In this document: positions 1 through 12,808 of the stretch, piece by piece | Layout: each line of letters begins with the position of its first letter | Numbering within the stretch: position 1 is the stretch's first letter | NCBI GenBank assembly: GCA_015501595.1 | Contig: JADNRX010000030.1 | Span: forward strand, 62,001 to 126,000 | Direction: 5' to 3' | DNA from: Hymenopellis radicata | Lineage: Eukaryota > Basidiomycota > Agaricomycetes > Agaricales > Physalacriaceae | Length of the DNA stretch: 64,000 nt | Notes under the pieces: generated by a model | Database searches by the model: none | Told to the model about the DNA's origin: nothing | The model's input: only the letters and a program-made list of their open reading frames with translations | Position numbers and translations under genes: made by a program

Positions 1-2
1 CA

Positions 3-679
3 CCGCGTACGCTCGGTCCTGGATCCACGCCTGCATCTGCGCCAGATGCAGATACGCCTCCACCGAGCATGGTGAAATCCATCATTCCATGTACACCTCT
101 TGCCATCGTAAAATGTCTCGAGCACGTCGGAGTTTACAACAAAATATTACCCTACGGCGACCGCGCGTACGGCAAAACGATAACAGTCATAAATCGGTAC
201 GAAACTCATTTTACTCATCCATATACTCTGACATGACGCCGAGTCCTCAGTTCCGAAGTCGTAGGACGACCCTTGGCTGCTCTATTGGCGAATGATGGTG
301 CAAGGGTGCTATCGGTAGACATTGACTCTATACAAGAATACACGAAACGTCCGAGGCAAGCCGAAACGCGCAGATATCTCCCACATCACATCGTACATCC
401 ATCCAACTTGACGTTGCAAGAATGCCTCGCGATATCGGATGTGGTGGTATCCGCCGTTCCGAATGTAAATTACAAGGTCAAGACGGAATGGTTGAAGGAC
501 GGCTGCGTGTGTCTGAACATTGCGGTGGAGAAAAACTTTGAAAAAGATGTGCGGGACAAGGTATGCGCCGCTGCCTTGGACCCGAGATGAATTAAACTGA
601 CTGTATTCAGGCCTCACTTTACATACCTGCAGTCGGCAAGATGACTATAATGATGCTGTTGCGAAATCTGTATGTGTAA
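3..679 (+). CDS. MTD1: NAD+-dependent methylenetetrahydrofolate dehydrogenase, 3' part
   Basis: Cytosolic one-carbon enzyme oxidising 5,10-methylene-THF to 5,10-methenyl-THF with NAD+. The window opens inside the gene. Exons read 3-196, 251-560 and 611-679. Visible landmarks are the substrate-binding stretch IIPCTPLAIVKCLEHVGVYN, the Rossmann segment VVGRPLAALLANDGARVLSV, the TEWLKDGCVCLN strand, and the C-terminal KASLYIPAVGKMTIMMLLRN, all matching the yeast Mtd1 order. The protein stops soon after that motif, so its tail is shorter than in yeast. A Pro/Ala-rich stretch just before IIPCTP may be a lineage-specific insertion. The 5' exons lie outside the window. It is convergent with ORM1 downstream. 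Introns are 54 and 50 bp. Confidence 0.9.
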
Positions 680-903
680 TACTTCTTCGCCATCCGACTA
701 ACCGACATCGAGGAATTTAGCCTTCGCCTGCAAGAGTACAAGGCGTAGTCATAGATTTTAGAGGAGAATCTACGCCGTAGCAGCATGAGCACCATGTATA
801 TTATCTCCATATGAACAGGATTGAAACTGTTAATTTAGATGTTGAGTCACTATCTCTTACTCTAGAGCGTTGGGTGTATTGGATACAGGGTGGGCGGGGA
901 GGA

Positions 904-1792
904 CTACCGAAAGTGTGCTTCGGTTATTTCGCTCAGTCGCGTGCTTTCGAGAGGGGTTGAAGTGCCCGAGGAAGGAAAGCTCGGTGTCACAGGAGTAGCC
1001 ATTCCAGATGCGTCGTTGGCCAAGAAACGGACGCGTTGGCGATGTAGCTGCGGCGGATGGTGAGCGTCCGGCACATTACGAGAATGAGATGATGTTATAC
1101 CTGAGGTGACTTTGGGATGAGAACGAAGACGAGAGCGGAGAGGTTGATGGCAAATAACCAAGGGTTATAATTGGTGTAATGTGTTGACGCCAAGAATCTG
1201 TGAAAAGTTGGGTGAATTGACAAATGGTGAGGACAACAAGACGGACAGCATAACGGGGACAGAGAAAAGCCACTTCTTGGCTGGTGTATATTGCGCGCCA
1301 TCGTCAATCTGTTCCCATAGGGTCAGATCGTCGTATGCACCTCCACGCAAGTCACCCTCGAAAGGCATTCCCGTAACCCAGTGGAACATGAGATATGAGA
1401 GCTATGGCGACATTGAGAGAAGGGCGCGTTATATAGGACCAATTCGCACCGCTAGATATATGAGATTCACTAGTGTCCAACTAATTTGTTGAGACATTCC
1501 CGGAATTGTGTCGATGATGACCTTGCCGACTAGTATCAGGACGACGTGGATGAGCCATGCTCCTGAGGTACCGTGAGCGGAGTCGCGAGGTTCGGGAGTC
1601 GACATGCGCACCTTTGGCATTGACCCAGTTGGCATTGATATTGACAAAGACGTTCTGGTCGAGTGCATCCTCCGCTGAGCGGTCGCCGACTTGCTCGACC
1701 TTGACAATACTACCGCTGCGGCCGCGCACTCGCATAGTCGAGGACTTTGAGAGATCCAATGCCGGCAGTGTGATGGACGGGGGGCGATTCAT
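904..1792 (-). CDS. ORM1: ORM1/ORMDL-family regulator of serine palmitoyltransferase
   Basis: ER membrane protein that restrains serine palmitoyltransferase and so sets sphingolipid synthesis (family knowledge). Five exons (1792-1612, 1562-1450, 1401-1247, 1197-1101, 1047-904) give 229 aa. The diagnostic ORMDL signatures are all present: NVFVNINANWVNAKGAWLIH, the PGMSQQISWTL loop, SYLMFHWVTGMPFEG, the GAYDDLTLWEQIDDGAQYTP core and a STHYT-like ASTHYTNYNPW segment before the last membrane helix. The N-terminal extension contains RVRGRSGSIVKVE, a basic Ser-rich stretch in the position where yeast Orm proteins are phosphorylated; similar control here is inference. The start is the only ATG that gives the full N-terminus. 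It is divergent from the virilizer-like gene. Confidence 0.94.
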
Positions 1793-2148
1793 GGTCAAGA
1801 GAGAAAGAGGAACCTCTTGCCACTTGGGGTGGTAAGGGTAAGTAAGGGACAGCCTTGCCGCTCTTCCGGCTTTAGTCCGTTTCGGTAAGTCACAGTGCTT
1901 AGTGAATCACTACAACTACTACTTGACACTCGACGACCTTTAACACTTGGAGTCAGACTGTTGCCGTCCAAGGATACCGTCCCCGACGACGCGCCCAGAA
2001 CGTGTCCCATTTCAGTCTACGCCGGCTCACCTGATCGGTCCAGCCCTCCCACGACTCTGCCTTGACTCTTGCACCTCGCGTCCCATCTCACTGCGGATCA
2101 TGAAAAAACATACGACTCGCTAACAAATCTGCTCATAACTATCTCGCC
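1793..2148. promoter_or_regulatory. Shared divergent promoter region ORM1 / virilizer-like
   Basis: 356 bp between two divergent start codons. It must hold both promoters and 5' UTRs. I see no clear TATA box and no additional gene; short open stretches here are not conserved-looking. Confidence 0.45.
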
Positions 2149-5100
2149 ATGAAATTGCTCTACTGGGGCACAGTTCGGCCGGAGGCTGCATCGGACATTG
2201 CGGCATTACGCTTCACCACTCCTCTGCATATCACTCTAATACGCGTCTTTTCTTCGGAAGCGCAGCCATTCGCAAACTGTCCCGAGATCGTGGCGTGCGT
2301 ATCATTCGTGTCTAATGTACCGATTAACCCAAATTGAGCAGTCAGACGGAGCCAGATGCCTTTTACTTGGACATCTTCTTTAATGCCATGCCAGGACCGC
2401 TCGTGACGGTTGTTGACAAGGACAAACGCAATGCCCTTGTTCCGACCAGTATCGTGTACACTGGAGGAACCGTTGACTTTCCCATGGACATGGGCACAGA
2501 CGTTCGTATTTCAAGTTTATGCTTGCATTGAATCAGTTCTGATAATTCAACAGTATTCAACGCGTCTCATGATTATTAAAGGCTCTTTTCAAGTCCTTTC
2601 ATTCGCTCTATACGGGGAAACCGTCTCTCAGCTCGCCTCGTCTCCTTCCTATGAACCCATCACGCTCCCAACAATTGACCCAGTACCTCTTTCCAAAGCA
2701 GTCGATCCTGCCAACGCAGCTGACCCCACATTCCTTGCAAAGAATCTGCTCAAGATGATTCCCGATGCCCCACCTCTACCTCTTGTTATTCGGCTCATGT
2801 ACTGCCTCAAACCCACCGACGACGACTGGGAGAACGAGACGTTTCCCTACCACGGAACGAGCCTCGACTTTACCGAGGATCTTGACCTCGCGCAGGCAGG
2901 GGATATGATATCTCGTCCGCTTCGCCGGGAAACAACCGAGACCGCCATCTCAGCATTTGCTAGCCGAGTCAATGATCTCATTGGGTCGAAGGTGGGCGCT
3001 TTGACTTGAAACGATGTTCCTGCTCATGATACGTGGTAGAGTCTAACACAGTCGGACAATATCGCTCGGCTTTTCAGCGCGTCTGCATCTCAAATACCGT
3101 CTCTTGCTCTCGCTTTATGTGTATGTTCTCACACGTCAAGCTTCTTCGCCTCTCTAACGGCGCGCGCAGCTACACATAGACCCCGAAATGGTTTTTGACG
3201 CGCAAACCCTTGATGACAGCGCTCTCCTCTATCTCCTCGACGCAGTCGCCAATGCAGACTTGGCTCGTCACTGTGGCTCGGAAGAGTTTACTGGCATCCT
3301 TACCCAATGTCTTGAAAGTCCAACATCAGACAAAGCCACGAAAACAACCGCTCGTCGTCTCATAGATAGGATACATGCGTGGAGTTCTCTCGAAGATGCG
3401 CTCTCCAATATGAGCGACGAGTATGACGCATGTATAGGGATGATTAAGGATATCGGAACGGAGGAAAAGTCTTTGGGAATCTGGTTGGAGTCTATGGTTT
3501 TACATCAAGATCTGGTCACGAAGCTAGCTGAAAACTCCGTCCCTTCTTCGCCTGTATATCCTTCCTCCTCAGGCTGCGTCAACCACGACGGATTCATTAC
3601 TTATGTCAGGGCGTTCATTGGCGTCGCTACAGTTTTCGTGGTGTGGGCTTGGGCTGACAGCATCGGTCATGACGAATGTCGGGAGCGTACCTTGGCAATC
3701 GTTAGACTTTGGCAAAATGTGGAGGGTTATAGGGAGGTACTTGCATTCAGCGTTCAAAGTCTTATCTCGTTCACTCACTCTCGTCAATAGATTACAAACC
3801 ACCTACTTTCGCTTCGTCAGTTTTCCAGGCGTCTCAAGTGGATCATTACTCCCGACTACGACGGCGATCCTCCCCGCAGGGCTGGCTGCATTGGGGAACA
3901 GATCATATCTGAGTTGGCCAATGACCCGAAAGCTATAGAACACGAGCTGTTCCGAGAGACGATATTGTCGCTGACGCCCCCTCTCTCGTTTATATCGGAA
4001 GGTGAACGAACACGCCTCCGAAAATCCGCATTCGTTGCAGATGACGGGCTTCTTGCCGCTATGGATGAAGTCTTCTTCAAGAGCGATCGTCCTGGACTGT
4101 CCTTGCGTCGACTTCACGTTCTGCGGGTGTCGTTGGCCACAATCACGCGCGAATTCATGGAAGACGAGGAAGGAGAATTACGCGTCATTCAGGCTGCGTG
4201 GGACGGGTCTTCGATGGGACTGCTCCCTCAGCTAATATCTCTGCTTACTGAGGTATCGAATGACTTGAACAAGCAGTTCTCCCTCACTATTTCGCCCCCT
4301 CCGCGTAGGGATTCGGAGCTAACGCACCACTTGTTCAGCACCGGTCACGATCTTCTTTGTTTGCTCTTGCCGCTGACTTTGGTTGTCCCCTTGATTCCTC
4401 GATCCACCCGGGATTTAGTCTGCGCGCTTGTCGAGCTGTTTTCGTGCACGGGTTTTACGAGCAACGTCTTCGCGCATTCGACTTGCATCCTCTCAGCGTC
4501 TGACGCTGCGCGCCAAGGCTGTCTTGATCTGATTCGACAGGTTTCCAGATTTAAGCCCACGTCGTCAGCCGAGAAACCACTCTGTCAAGTCGTACTCGGG
4601 ACGTTACTGGAATGTAGCACCCAGAGTCACGACGTTGATCCAGTCCACCGCATCGGACAGATCCTTGTCCTCTTCGACCATGTCTTGACATTGGATGAAG
4701 AAATCATGCAATTGGTGCCTACAGTCCTGCCGTCTCTTCTTGCGCCGATGAAGGCTTTCTTCAGAGTGCTGAATGCGGAGAAGAAGGTCCACGTCATGGA
4801 CCGTCTGATTAAATTGGACGATGGGGTGATCGGTATAGCGGAGTGGCTTCTCATCGAGGAGATCAAGGTGCTCTTGCAGACTTTGAACCTCATCCGCGTG
4901 AGCGACCCGGACACTGCGCATGTAATGGCGCACAAATGCCATGCGAGCATCATGCTGCAGTTCCTCGCCGAGCTGGTCAAGGCCTCGTCGAACTGGTTCC
5001 TGGCCACCCTGAAGGACGTTGCAGACGTGCACGCCAATTTGAAGAGCGTCATGACGGCGTTTTTAGACGGGGGATTTAGATCGCTCCATTTCTCACAGCT

Positions 5101-5878
5101 AGTGGGCGAGCTGTGCGTGTTCATTGACGCGACCGATTTTGGGGACCTCGTTCCAGAACTCGCCATCGGATATCTGGCGAGAGTGCAGACCGTCGAGCGC
5201 TGTGCGTGGGATGTGCCCGTTTTGCGCCGCGTGCTGGTGTGGTCTGCGGCGGCGGATTCGGCGGCTCTTCGTCAGGAAATGGGCCGCAGCTTGCGCGCTG
5301 TGGCGGGGATGGAGGAGCCCGCCATCGACATGGTGGAGGGCGCCATTGTGATCGTCGAATGGCTGCTGGCCCATAAGAGTCCAGAGTTCGTGGGTCTATC
5401 CGGCATGACGCTCGGCGATTCGATGAAAGTGGAGGAGTTTTTAGAAAGCGTGGTCATGGAGGACCAGGCGCATGTCGTCAGAGGCTTCAAGAAGCTCTCG
5501 ATAGACGAGGATGAGGTCCTGCTTCCTGACCCGATCGAGCTCTCCCCCATACTCCAGGTTCAGCTCAAGGACATTCCGGAAATTTTCCACCCGAGAGCAT
5601 ACCTACGCCATCCACTCCGAAGGGGACGATCACACCAGATGTGTTGGGGAGTGTGGTTGTCTCTCCGCCGAATGCACTGCTGTATTCACCGCTGGCGAGC
5701 ACGCTAACCAAAAACTACGCGAATAACGATTTCCGGGAACTACGGCAAGCGACTTCTTCAAGGCAGAACACGAGCCGACTGCCGAGCATGCACGGTATTT
5801 GTATCAGCCCATGTAGTCCAGCGCACGACTAACCGCCGTCTTACAGTCGATGTGGGTATTCCCGGTCATTCGACCTGA
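2149..5878 (+). CDS. Virilizer-like (VIRMA/VIR) m6A methyltransferase-complex scaffold
   Basis: Virilizer proteins scaffold the nuclear m6A writer complex (family knowledge). Exons: 2149-2294, 2342-2501, 2554-2991, 3052-3120, 3170-3736, then 3791 to about 5794, and 5847-5878. The first about 110 residues match the virilizer N-terminal domain layout: a start MKLLYWGTVRPEAAS, a strand with ITLIRVFSSEAQPFANCPE, then PDAFYLDIFFNAM and LMIIKGSFQVLSFALYGE. The rest is helical, armadillo-like, with a Ser/Thr/Pro-rich C-terminus. Total is about 1,125 aa, shorter than animal VIRMA and plausible for a fungus. Near 5593-5597 the frame moves by one base; either a 38-bp intron (5558-5595, unusually short) or one missing base explains it. 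I prefer the latter. The C-terminus is convergent with MDM34. Confidence 0.78.
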
Positions 5879-6067
5879 TTGCTGACTCAACGCCACACTT
5901 TTTTTCAACTTTTTACTTTACATTAGGAATTTGTCCTTGCCTCGCCGGAACTTCTCCCTTCTTTGGCCATTCCACGTCAATAACAATAATGATACAATAC
6001 AAAATGAGAGGGAGTAGGGTAAGACACAGCAGAAACCTAAATAAATTGGGACAAAAATGGAAAAAAA

Positions 6068-8249
6068 CTACAGCACCACCTCGGGATTCAGATACGATCG
6101 GCGTAGCCTCACGTGGGTGGGATGCATGTTTGGCGACCCGTGCGGGACGAGGTGGTTCTGGTTCAGGTCGTCGTAAGACCGGAAGTACCGATCCATGTCC
6201 GAAAGGTCGAACTCGGATGGCGCGGCGGATGAAACAGGAAGAGGTGAGTTCAGGGCTGCTGGCTCTTCTTCTTCGGGCGGCGGCGGCGACGGCAGCGGAG
6301 CAGCACTACCCCCTCCTAACCGATAGGTTCGTTTACGCTTCGCCTTGACTGGCTGCCTCTCGTAGCCTGGGGACGAACCCTCAAATCGCGGAGGCCCGCT
6401 GCGGACAGTGAAGTGGTGCATCGAACGCGTGTAGGGGGACAAGGTGTGGTTGGAGTGGCTGAGAGTGGTGAGATGGGTGAGGTGGTTGTTGAGCAGGCTG
6501 GGCCGGATGATGATCTTGGGACTAGACTCGATGTCTGACAGTACTGTACTAAATGTTGGTGGTGATCCCGTGGAATCTATATTCGAAGAAGATACTGAAA
6601 GCCGGCGACCAGAAAGATGGCGCCGCGCGTAGATGTGGTCAGATTCAGTAGGTGCATTGGGAGGTGTGGAGAGCTGGGGTGAGAGGACTGAGTTTCGGTG
6701 CTGTCTGGTGTCCGTGGACGTGTTGGTGGCGCAGGAGTTGGGGGAGAAGATGAATGTAAAGAATGTAAACCCAGACCGGCCACGGAACGACCGCCTGGAG
6801 GTGGAAAATCGGGGAAATAAGTATTGGCTATAGAACCAGCGCGACGAATACTGGGAGAGGAAAAGCCTGGATGTGATGATAATGTCGAAGACATCATGCT
6901 GACACTGCGACGAGGGAATGAAGGAGACGGCCCCGACGTCCCGCCATCTGGAGGGCTCGAAATCATCGACTGCGAATGATATATGCGGGGACGCGTGATG
7001 GTGCCGCCGCCCACGGCCGGGAGAGTCTCGTACTCGGTCACGGGCTCTTGCGGCTCGTTGAGAATGCTACTCGGCGGCGTAGTGTCCGGGTACATGCCGT
7101 CCCAGTCGACCATATCAAAAGACGCCGACTCATCCTCCTCGTCGTATTCACCTGCATCACTAGTAGCCGACTCTTCGGTGAGATCTGCAAGCCCGCGCGT
7201 CGGCGTGAAGAGGCTTTTAAAGCCATTGAACACGCTTTTCGTCGGCAGCCCTTCAGGACGCAGGCCGTACGTGGGATCAAAGTTCTCCAGCTCGGGAAAT
7301 GAACTCGACGAGGTGTCATTTGACGCCGCAGAGGTGGGCGACGCGGGCGCGGAACGGGTGGTAGGCGGCCGTCTGTGCGTGCTGGCAGCAGACAACGAAT
7401 AGTACGCCGTGTGCGGCCGACGCAGAGGCGGCATGGCCGTGTTGTGCACCTCCGCTACGTTCCGGAACGATAACGGATCGGGCTCGTCGAACACATGCGG
7501 CTGGAGCGGCTTGGGCACAGGCCGCCGCGCCAAATACGGTGCCTCCACCTTGGCCTTTATCCACTGCTGGCTGAGGCGGTGAATAATGCCAGGCAGGTCC
7601 TCCCGGAACATCTGGCGCAGCTGGCCCTCGATCTCGCGCTGGATAAACTTTTGAATGACCGCGATGGAGTCGAACGTGCTGTTGATGTCGACGCTCTGCA
7701 GCGGGTCCGTCTTGAAGACGAGCGTGATGCCCTTCTGCTTGGAGACGACCAGCACGACTATGGAGCGCAATTTGAAGTGCGACAGACGGAGAAGCATCGG
7801 CACGACAAGCGGTTGCTTTGCAGCCAACATGTCCTTCCGTCCCGCCATGAGATGAATGTCCGGCTGCTTGTGATTGAGTGGATTGGCCTGAACATATTTA
7901 ATGTATTTAATGGATAATTTCTGCCGCCGATTACACACCTGTACTTTGGTCTTGAGCACCAGATGTGCGTCGCCCGTATAAGACATGCGAAAAATTCCGC
8001 GAAACTGGTCCATCGTGAGCTCGCCTATTTCGCGCACCTCGAGCTCGGGGGGCTGCCCGAGACATGAGCATTCGCTTTCTAGCCGTCCGCTGCGTCACAT
8101 ACCTCTGTCCCCATCTCGAGTTCAACGACCTCGATTTTGTCGGCTATGATAGGTGGCTTGTCGCCCTTGTTGAGGGCGTTGTTGAGCATCTGGATCGCAT
8201 CGTAGTGAAACTGGTCCGAGAAGCGTGGCCAGTTGAAGGTAAAAGACAT
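6068..8249 (-). CDS. MDM34: MDM34, ERMES complex subunit (ER-mitochondria tether)
   Basis: Mdm34 is the outer-mitochondrial-membrane SMP-domain subunit of ERMES, which bridges ER and mitochondria for lipid exchange. Exon 1 (8249-8103) encodes the hallmark start [20 protein letters not shown] and exon 2 starts at 8052. The SMP domain covers about residues 1-240 ([20 protein letters not shown], later [20 protein letters not shown]), followed by a long Ser/Pro-rich tail ending in basic [13 protein letters not shown] and the final PEVVL. In the tail the reading frame changes: from codon use the switch lies near a run of five G at 6740-6744. If one base is missing there, both exons sum to exactly 711 codons (710 aa) without a further intron. 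It is convergent with the virilizer-like gene. Confidence 0.9.
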
Positions 8250-9120
8250 GTCATTGCAGTTGGTTGACTGTCGTGAGGTGAAGGCAAGTTAATTTGTAGC
8301 GGCCGGCATGTGACGTATGTGCAGCGTCCTCTGACAAGCCCAGATCGAGTTGTTTACCTTGGTGATGGAAATAAACCTGGACCGCGAACCAGACAAGAAA
8401 GAGTCCGAGAGAGTTGGCCAGACACACACATTCATTGAATGTCTCCGCATTTCAATTGCTCCTCATCAAACTTTTGTAAATGAAAATGTGAAATAAACAA
8501 TGCTAATACATAGTACATGAGATCTTGACTCTTGAGTTCATAAGCTCGGTCGCGCAAATCAACAGCTGTACGCGAATCCGCTGTCCTAGTGTCGGCGATT
8601 GCCCTTGCAGTAAAAGATAGGCCGCAATTGAGCCTGCATGACAGGCCTTTCGTAGAGCGGGCAGCCAGCCGAGTGCACAGTGCTTCGAACGTTCTCAACG
8701 ACAAGGGCGTTGCAATAAACACAGAGCGAGGAGAGCGGTGCGCCGCTCTGTCGGACGGCATGGCGCGTCATTCGTGCCGCATTTTCCTTGTGGCAGACTC
8801 GAACGGTTGCTTGCTCTGGGTGAGCTGGAAGAGGTTAGACGACGAAATCCTTGGTCAACCAAAACGGAAAACACACCTCTGAGGCGCCTTTCGCAGATGA
8901 GGAGGCAAGAGGTCCGTTGGAAGATACTTCGGCTGGTTTGCAACTATGATGGCGCGTCAATGTAGAGAATGCGATCGACTGAAATCGGACTGACGCGTTC
9001 TGCGTCGCAACGAACGCGATAACTTTAGGACTGTCAGCTGTCCTTGGGCGCCTTATTGTGTTCTTCCCATGAGGAGCTCGTGTTCTGGCCATTGGAGATG
9101 GAGTTGGGTGGCGTAGTTGA
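8250..9120. other. 871-bp spacer, no supported gene
   Basis: Contains the MDM34 promoter side. Both strands hold open stretches of 60-110 codons (for example 8432-8761 minus and 8589-8882 plus), but none shows a recognisable domain, consistent splice sites or coding-like composition. A small intron-containing gene on the minus strand between about 8430 and 9100 cannot be excluded. Confidence 0.4.
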
Positions 9121-9409
9121 ATGGTGAAGACGACAATAGAGTGGGGGAATACATGCTATTGGACCGCCTTTTCTAGCGCATTTGCAGTGTTGGTGCTTGC
9201 TTGGCGACAAAGAATGTGGACCTCACGTGATGGTAGCATTGTCCGTCTTCCGGAGTTGGACGCCTCGAAAATGGAGGATGTGTGGCGAGACAATGAAAGA
9301 CGCCTGTTCAACCTGAACAAACAGATATCGTTAGAGTGAGCTGACTGCAGTGAAATGTAGGTTTACGCACAGACTCAAGTGGCTCTTGTCGTCCAGCAAA
9401 GTGTCGTAG
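9121..9409 (+). CDS. Small single-pass membrane protein, unknown
   Basis: Two exons (9121-9335 and 9373-9409) give 83 aa. The first has a good start context, a short N-terminus, one hydrophobic stretch (about residues 11-27, WTAFSSAFAVLVLAWRQ) and a charged helical tail (ASKMEDVWRDNERRLFNLNK). The join GA|GTGAGC...CACAG|A leads to a few more residues and a stop. I do not recognise the family. Size and layout resemble small mitochondrial or ER single-pass proteins, but that is only analogy. The intron is short (37 bp), so exon 2 may be wrong and the protein may simply end at the TGA after exon 1. Confidence 0.4.
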
Positions 9410-9692
9410 AACGCGATGAATGGAAACAGGAAGCAGGTAAAACGCCCGCCATCGAAAAGTTCGCGATAAGAATCCGGGAGAGAAGGAGAAGGGGCGATAA
9501 ACTAGTCAGGTTTCTCGTGAAAGCTGTAGCCTGTCTGTCCTTTTCCAGCACGGGTCCTTGTTGGTCAAAGTTGGGTCAAAGTCGGAAGTTAACCAAGGAT
9601 GGGCCGGCCCGGTTTGTCCATCTACCCGGTTCCACCTATATTGTACGAAGACGATCGACAGGCCCTCCACCATCACATCACATGCTGCGGCA

Positions 9693-12600
9693 ATGCAACG
9701 CGCATATTCCAGCATTCTACTTTGCCTGGGCTCGTTAGCTGCTGTTCTATGTTTTTATCTTTCGACACTACGCGTTCAACAATCTCTCTCACCACAAGGA
9801 TGCCGCATGTCATGGATGTCACCTTCCTATATCCTACAACCTGACTTCAATGCAACATGGACGCCGCTCGCGCACAGATACTCCTTGTGGCTGTATAGAG
9901 AAGTTGGCTGGGAAAGTAACCAGGTGTGTTAACCCTACTCTCTGCCAATGTTAGCCTGACACTCAGCAAGATTCATGGACACCAACCAGTCTTGTTTATT
10001 CCAGGAAACGCAGGATCCTCTCATCAAGCGCGGTCTATAGCGTCGTCTGCTGTCCGACAAGTCTACACCTCTCCACACCAAGTGTCACCTGAATTCCGAG
10101 CTACTTCCTTGAAACCAATCGATGTGTTTGCTGGTTTGTCAACCTGTCTATCACCTCCCTTCCTAAATAAATATTTTGCTAGTGGAATTCAATGAAGATC
10201 TATCTGCCTTCCATGGTCCTACTATGGAAGCACAGACTCAATTCACGTCGGATGCGGTCGCGTACATTCTCTCGCGTTACCCTCCGAACACTAAAATCGT
10301 AATCATCGGCCACTCTATGGGCGGCATTGTCGCAACGTCGCTGCTTCCGTCAGACAACATTGCTGCTATTATCACCATGTCGACTCCACATTCATTGCCT
10401 CCTGCCCGCTTTGACCAGCGAATTGACCGAATTTATGACGCAAACAATGCTGCTTTGAAGAACGATCCCACTCCCATCATGTCGTTATGCGGCGGCGCCA
10501 CGGATATGATGATTCCTTCAGAGTCATGCATTCTCGAGGATGGCGACTCGCCATATAGGCGGACCGTGTTCTCGTCGGCTTTGGAGGGAGCGTGGACAGG
10601 AGTGGGTCATCGTGAAATGGTATGGTGCCACCAGGTTCGATGGCGTGTAGCTAGAGCAGCGCTGGAACTTCAAAATGCAGATATCGACAGAGCGACTATT
10701 CTGGACCGTTGGCTACGAGATGGCACACGCCTTCCTCCCAGTACTGCACTGGTCCCGAGTCCGCCAGTTCCTCCGGATCAATATAGATATCTCAAGGAAG
10801 GCGAGCGATTAGTCCTTGACAAACCAAAAGGCAATGCGGTCTATCTGCTGCCGTTGAACCTCGACGCGTCAAAGTTCACGTTGTACGTGTCGAAAGGGTC
10901 GATATCTTCTGTTTCTCCACACAGGCCTCTACCTCTCGAGGTGTCAGTTTTCTTATGCGACCAAGCTGCTGGTGTTAATAACACTGCTTGCGAGTCCGCA
11001 CCCCTTGTGCCTTCGGTTCTCCGTTTGATACCCAGTCCCATCCCGGGCAAGACGTTTCCCATTGCTGGTGAAGGCTCAGACGAATCTGAAGGAGTTGTAC
11101 TTTTCGAGGTGGAACTTTCCTCTATTCGGCGTCAAGGTGGATGGATCGCTGTCCAACTTGATCGCGCGGAAGGTGTTGGATGGGTGGTCGGACATACGGC
11201 TACTGAGTCAAACGAGAGACATTCCGTGAGCACTACTGGTAGGAACTCTTTGTCATTTTAGGAATTGCCTGATATTCGCCGTTCTAGACCTTTTATTCGG
11301 CGGCGTGACGCTCAAATTGCCCCAAAACGAAGATATGCACACGGTAGTAGAGCTTCCTCATTTGCTAAGTCACGCACTCCTTGTTTATCGTCTCATTCCA
11401 AGTGCTACTAAGAGCTGCATAGGTATTCCCCTCCATAATTCTTGCATTTCTTCACTTGACATTGATCCGCAGACACGCATCTATCACCTCTGTTGGTTCA
11501 CAGATCACCTCGTTCTGAGCTCCACTATTTCGCATTAAGTGACCGGCATTCAAACGAAATCCCTCTACACACACATAGTGTGGGACCGTTCGTAGACTCT
11601 GGCGTCCCTGCTCATGGCATGCGTCTCGATTTCCTTTCTTCTGGCTGCACTTTAGAAAGCATACACTTGGAGGTCGCCTGGGTACACACTCTGGGGAGGT
11701 GGGCCTCTAGATATTTCACCAGCGTTGTTTGCTGGGCGGTCGGTATTGTCTCTGTAATGATGTTTGATTTTTGGGGTACAAGTGATGGCATTCCGAGTGA
11801 GTGATTTCTCCGCCTCCTCGGCTCAGAAGTTCACTATCAATAGTCATCACACCGACGGTGACCCAATCGTTCACCTTGTTTGTTCAACAGCGCTTGCTCT
11901 TACTATCAACGGCGTCATTCTTGATTGGCTTCGTCCCGTTGCCTGCAAGTATCTTTCTTGGCAACCACGGAATACCTCTACTGGCGCCCATAGGACCATT
12001 ACTGTTGCTGATATCAACTGGTCTCGTTGGCTGCAGTTGCGTCTTGTTATCCCTTCTCATATGGCTGTTTAAGTTGGTTCTGACACGCTTTCATAATCAG
12101 TGAGTCTTTTGTCTGCTCCTCTCATGCGTACTCATCCGCGCTAGATCACGACAGGAAGTCGTCACCGCTTCCACTCTCATTTCGATGGCATTGATTTTAC
12201 TAGCGGTCTGGCTGTTTATTCCTTGGCAGGTTGCGTTTTTGGGATGTTGGACTATTCAGTTTATGACCTGCGCGTCAACGTCCGGGCATATCTCCAAGGC
12301 TGCGAGTGAAAATAACCAGGCGTCAACGTCTGGAACTCGGCGGAACTCGGATGCCTCGTCTTTGAATGCAAACAATAATTGCAATCTACATATCCTACTA
12401 TTCATGACCTGGCTTCTACCTCTCGCGGCACCCGTTCTCGTTGTGTGGGTTAGAACCCTTCTATCTGCGGGACCTACTACGCCCTTTGACGGAGACCACT
12501 TTGTCCTGAATGTTGCCCCGTTCCTCGTCCTTGTAGATTTCAGCTCAAGGACGACGGGTACTGCGATTTTCAGAAGAACCAGGTTCGTTCCGTGCATGCC

Positions 12601-12808
12601 TAATATTGTAGCTCATGTTTGTTCCCGTAGATCCGAAAAATACGTCTCCGCACGATGGGGTTTCCTAGTCGTGGGGGGTGTCGCGCTTATCTTTGGATCG
12701 CGGAAGGCATATATGGTTTTTGATGCCGCCAGACTTGCCACCGCGACACTCGTTGTACTTAGAATTGGGCCCAGCTACTGGCGACGCTGGGCTCGTAGTA
12801 AACCATAA
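9693..12808 (+). CDS. BST1: GPI inositol-deacylase (BST1/PGAP1 family)
   Basis: ER enzyme that removes the acyl chain from the inositol of GPI anchors and promotes ER exit of GPI proteins. Eight exons: 9693-9923, 9971-10133, 10183-11238, 11288-11422, 11473-11796, 11844-12099, 12145-12582, 12631-12808, about 926 aa. An N-terminal membrane anchor is followed by PVLFIPGNAGSSHQARSIAS, the acidic VEFNEDLSAFHG motif, and the lipase nucleophile elbow KIVIIGHSMGGIVATSLL with its Ser. A conserved His-containing GVGHREMVWCHQ segment follows. The C-terminal half carries several hydrophobic helices, as in yeast Bst1. The first acceptor is AAG rather than CAG. Intron 7 (12583-12630) is a multiple of three without a stop, so retention would keep the frame. 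Confidence 0.9.

Noticed and set aside
8432..8943. Several overlapping open frames upstream of MDM34
   Set aside because: No recognisable domain, no consistent splice sites, Arg/Ser-rich as in non-coding frames.
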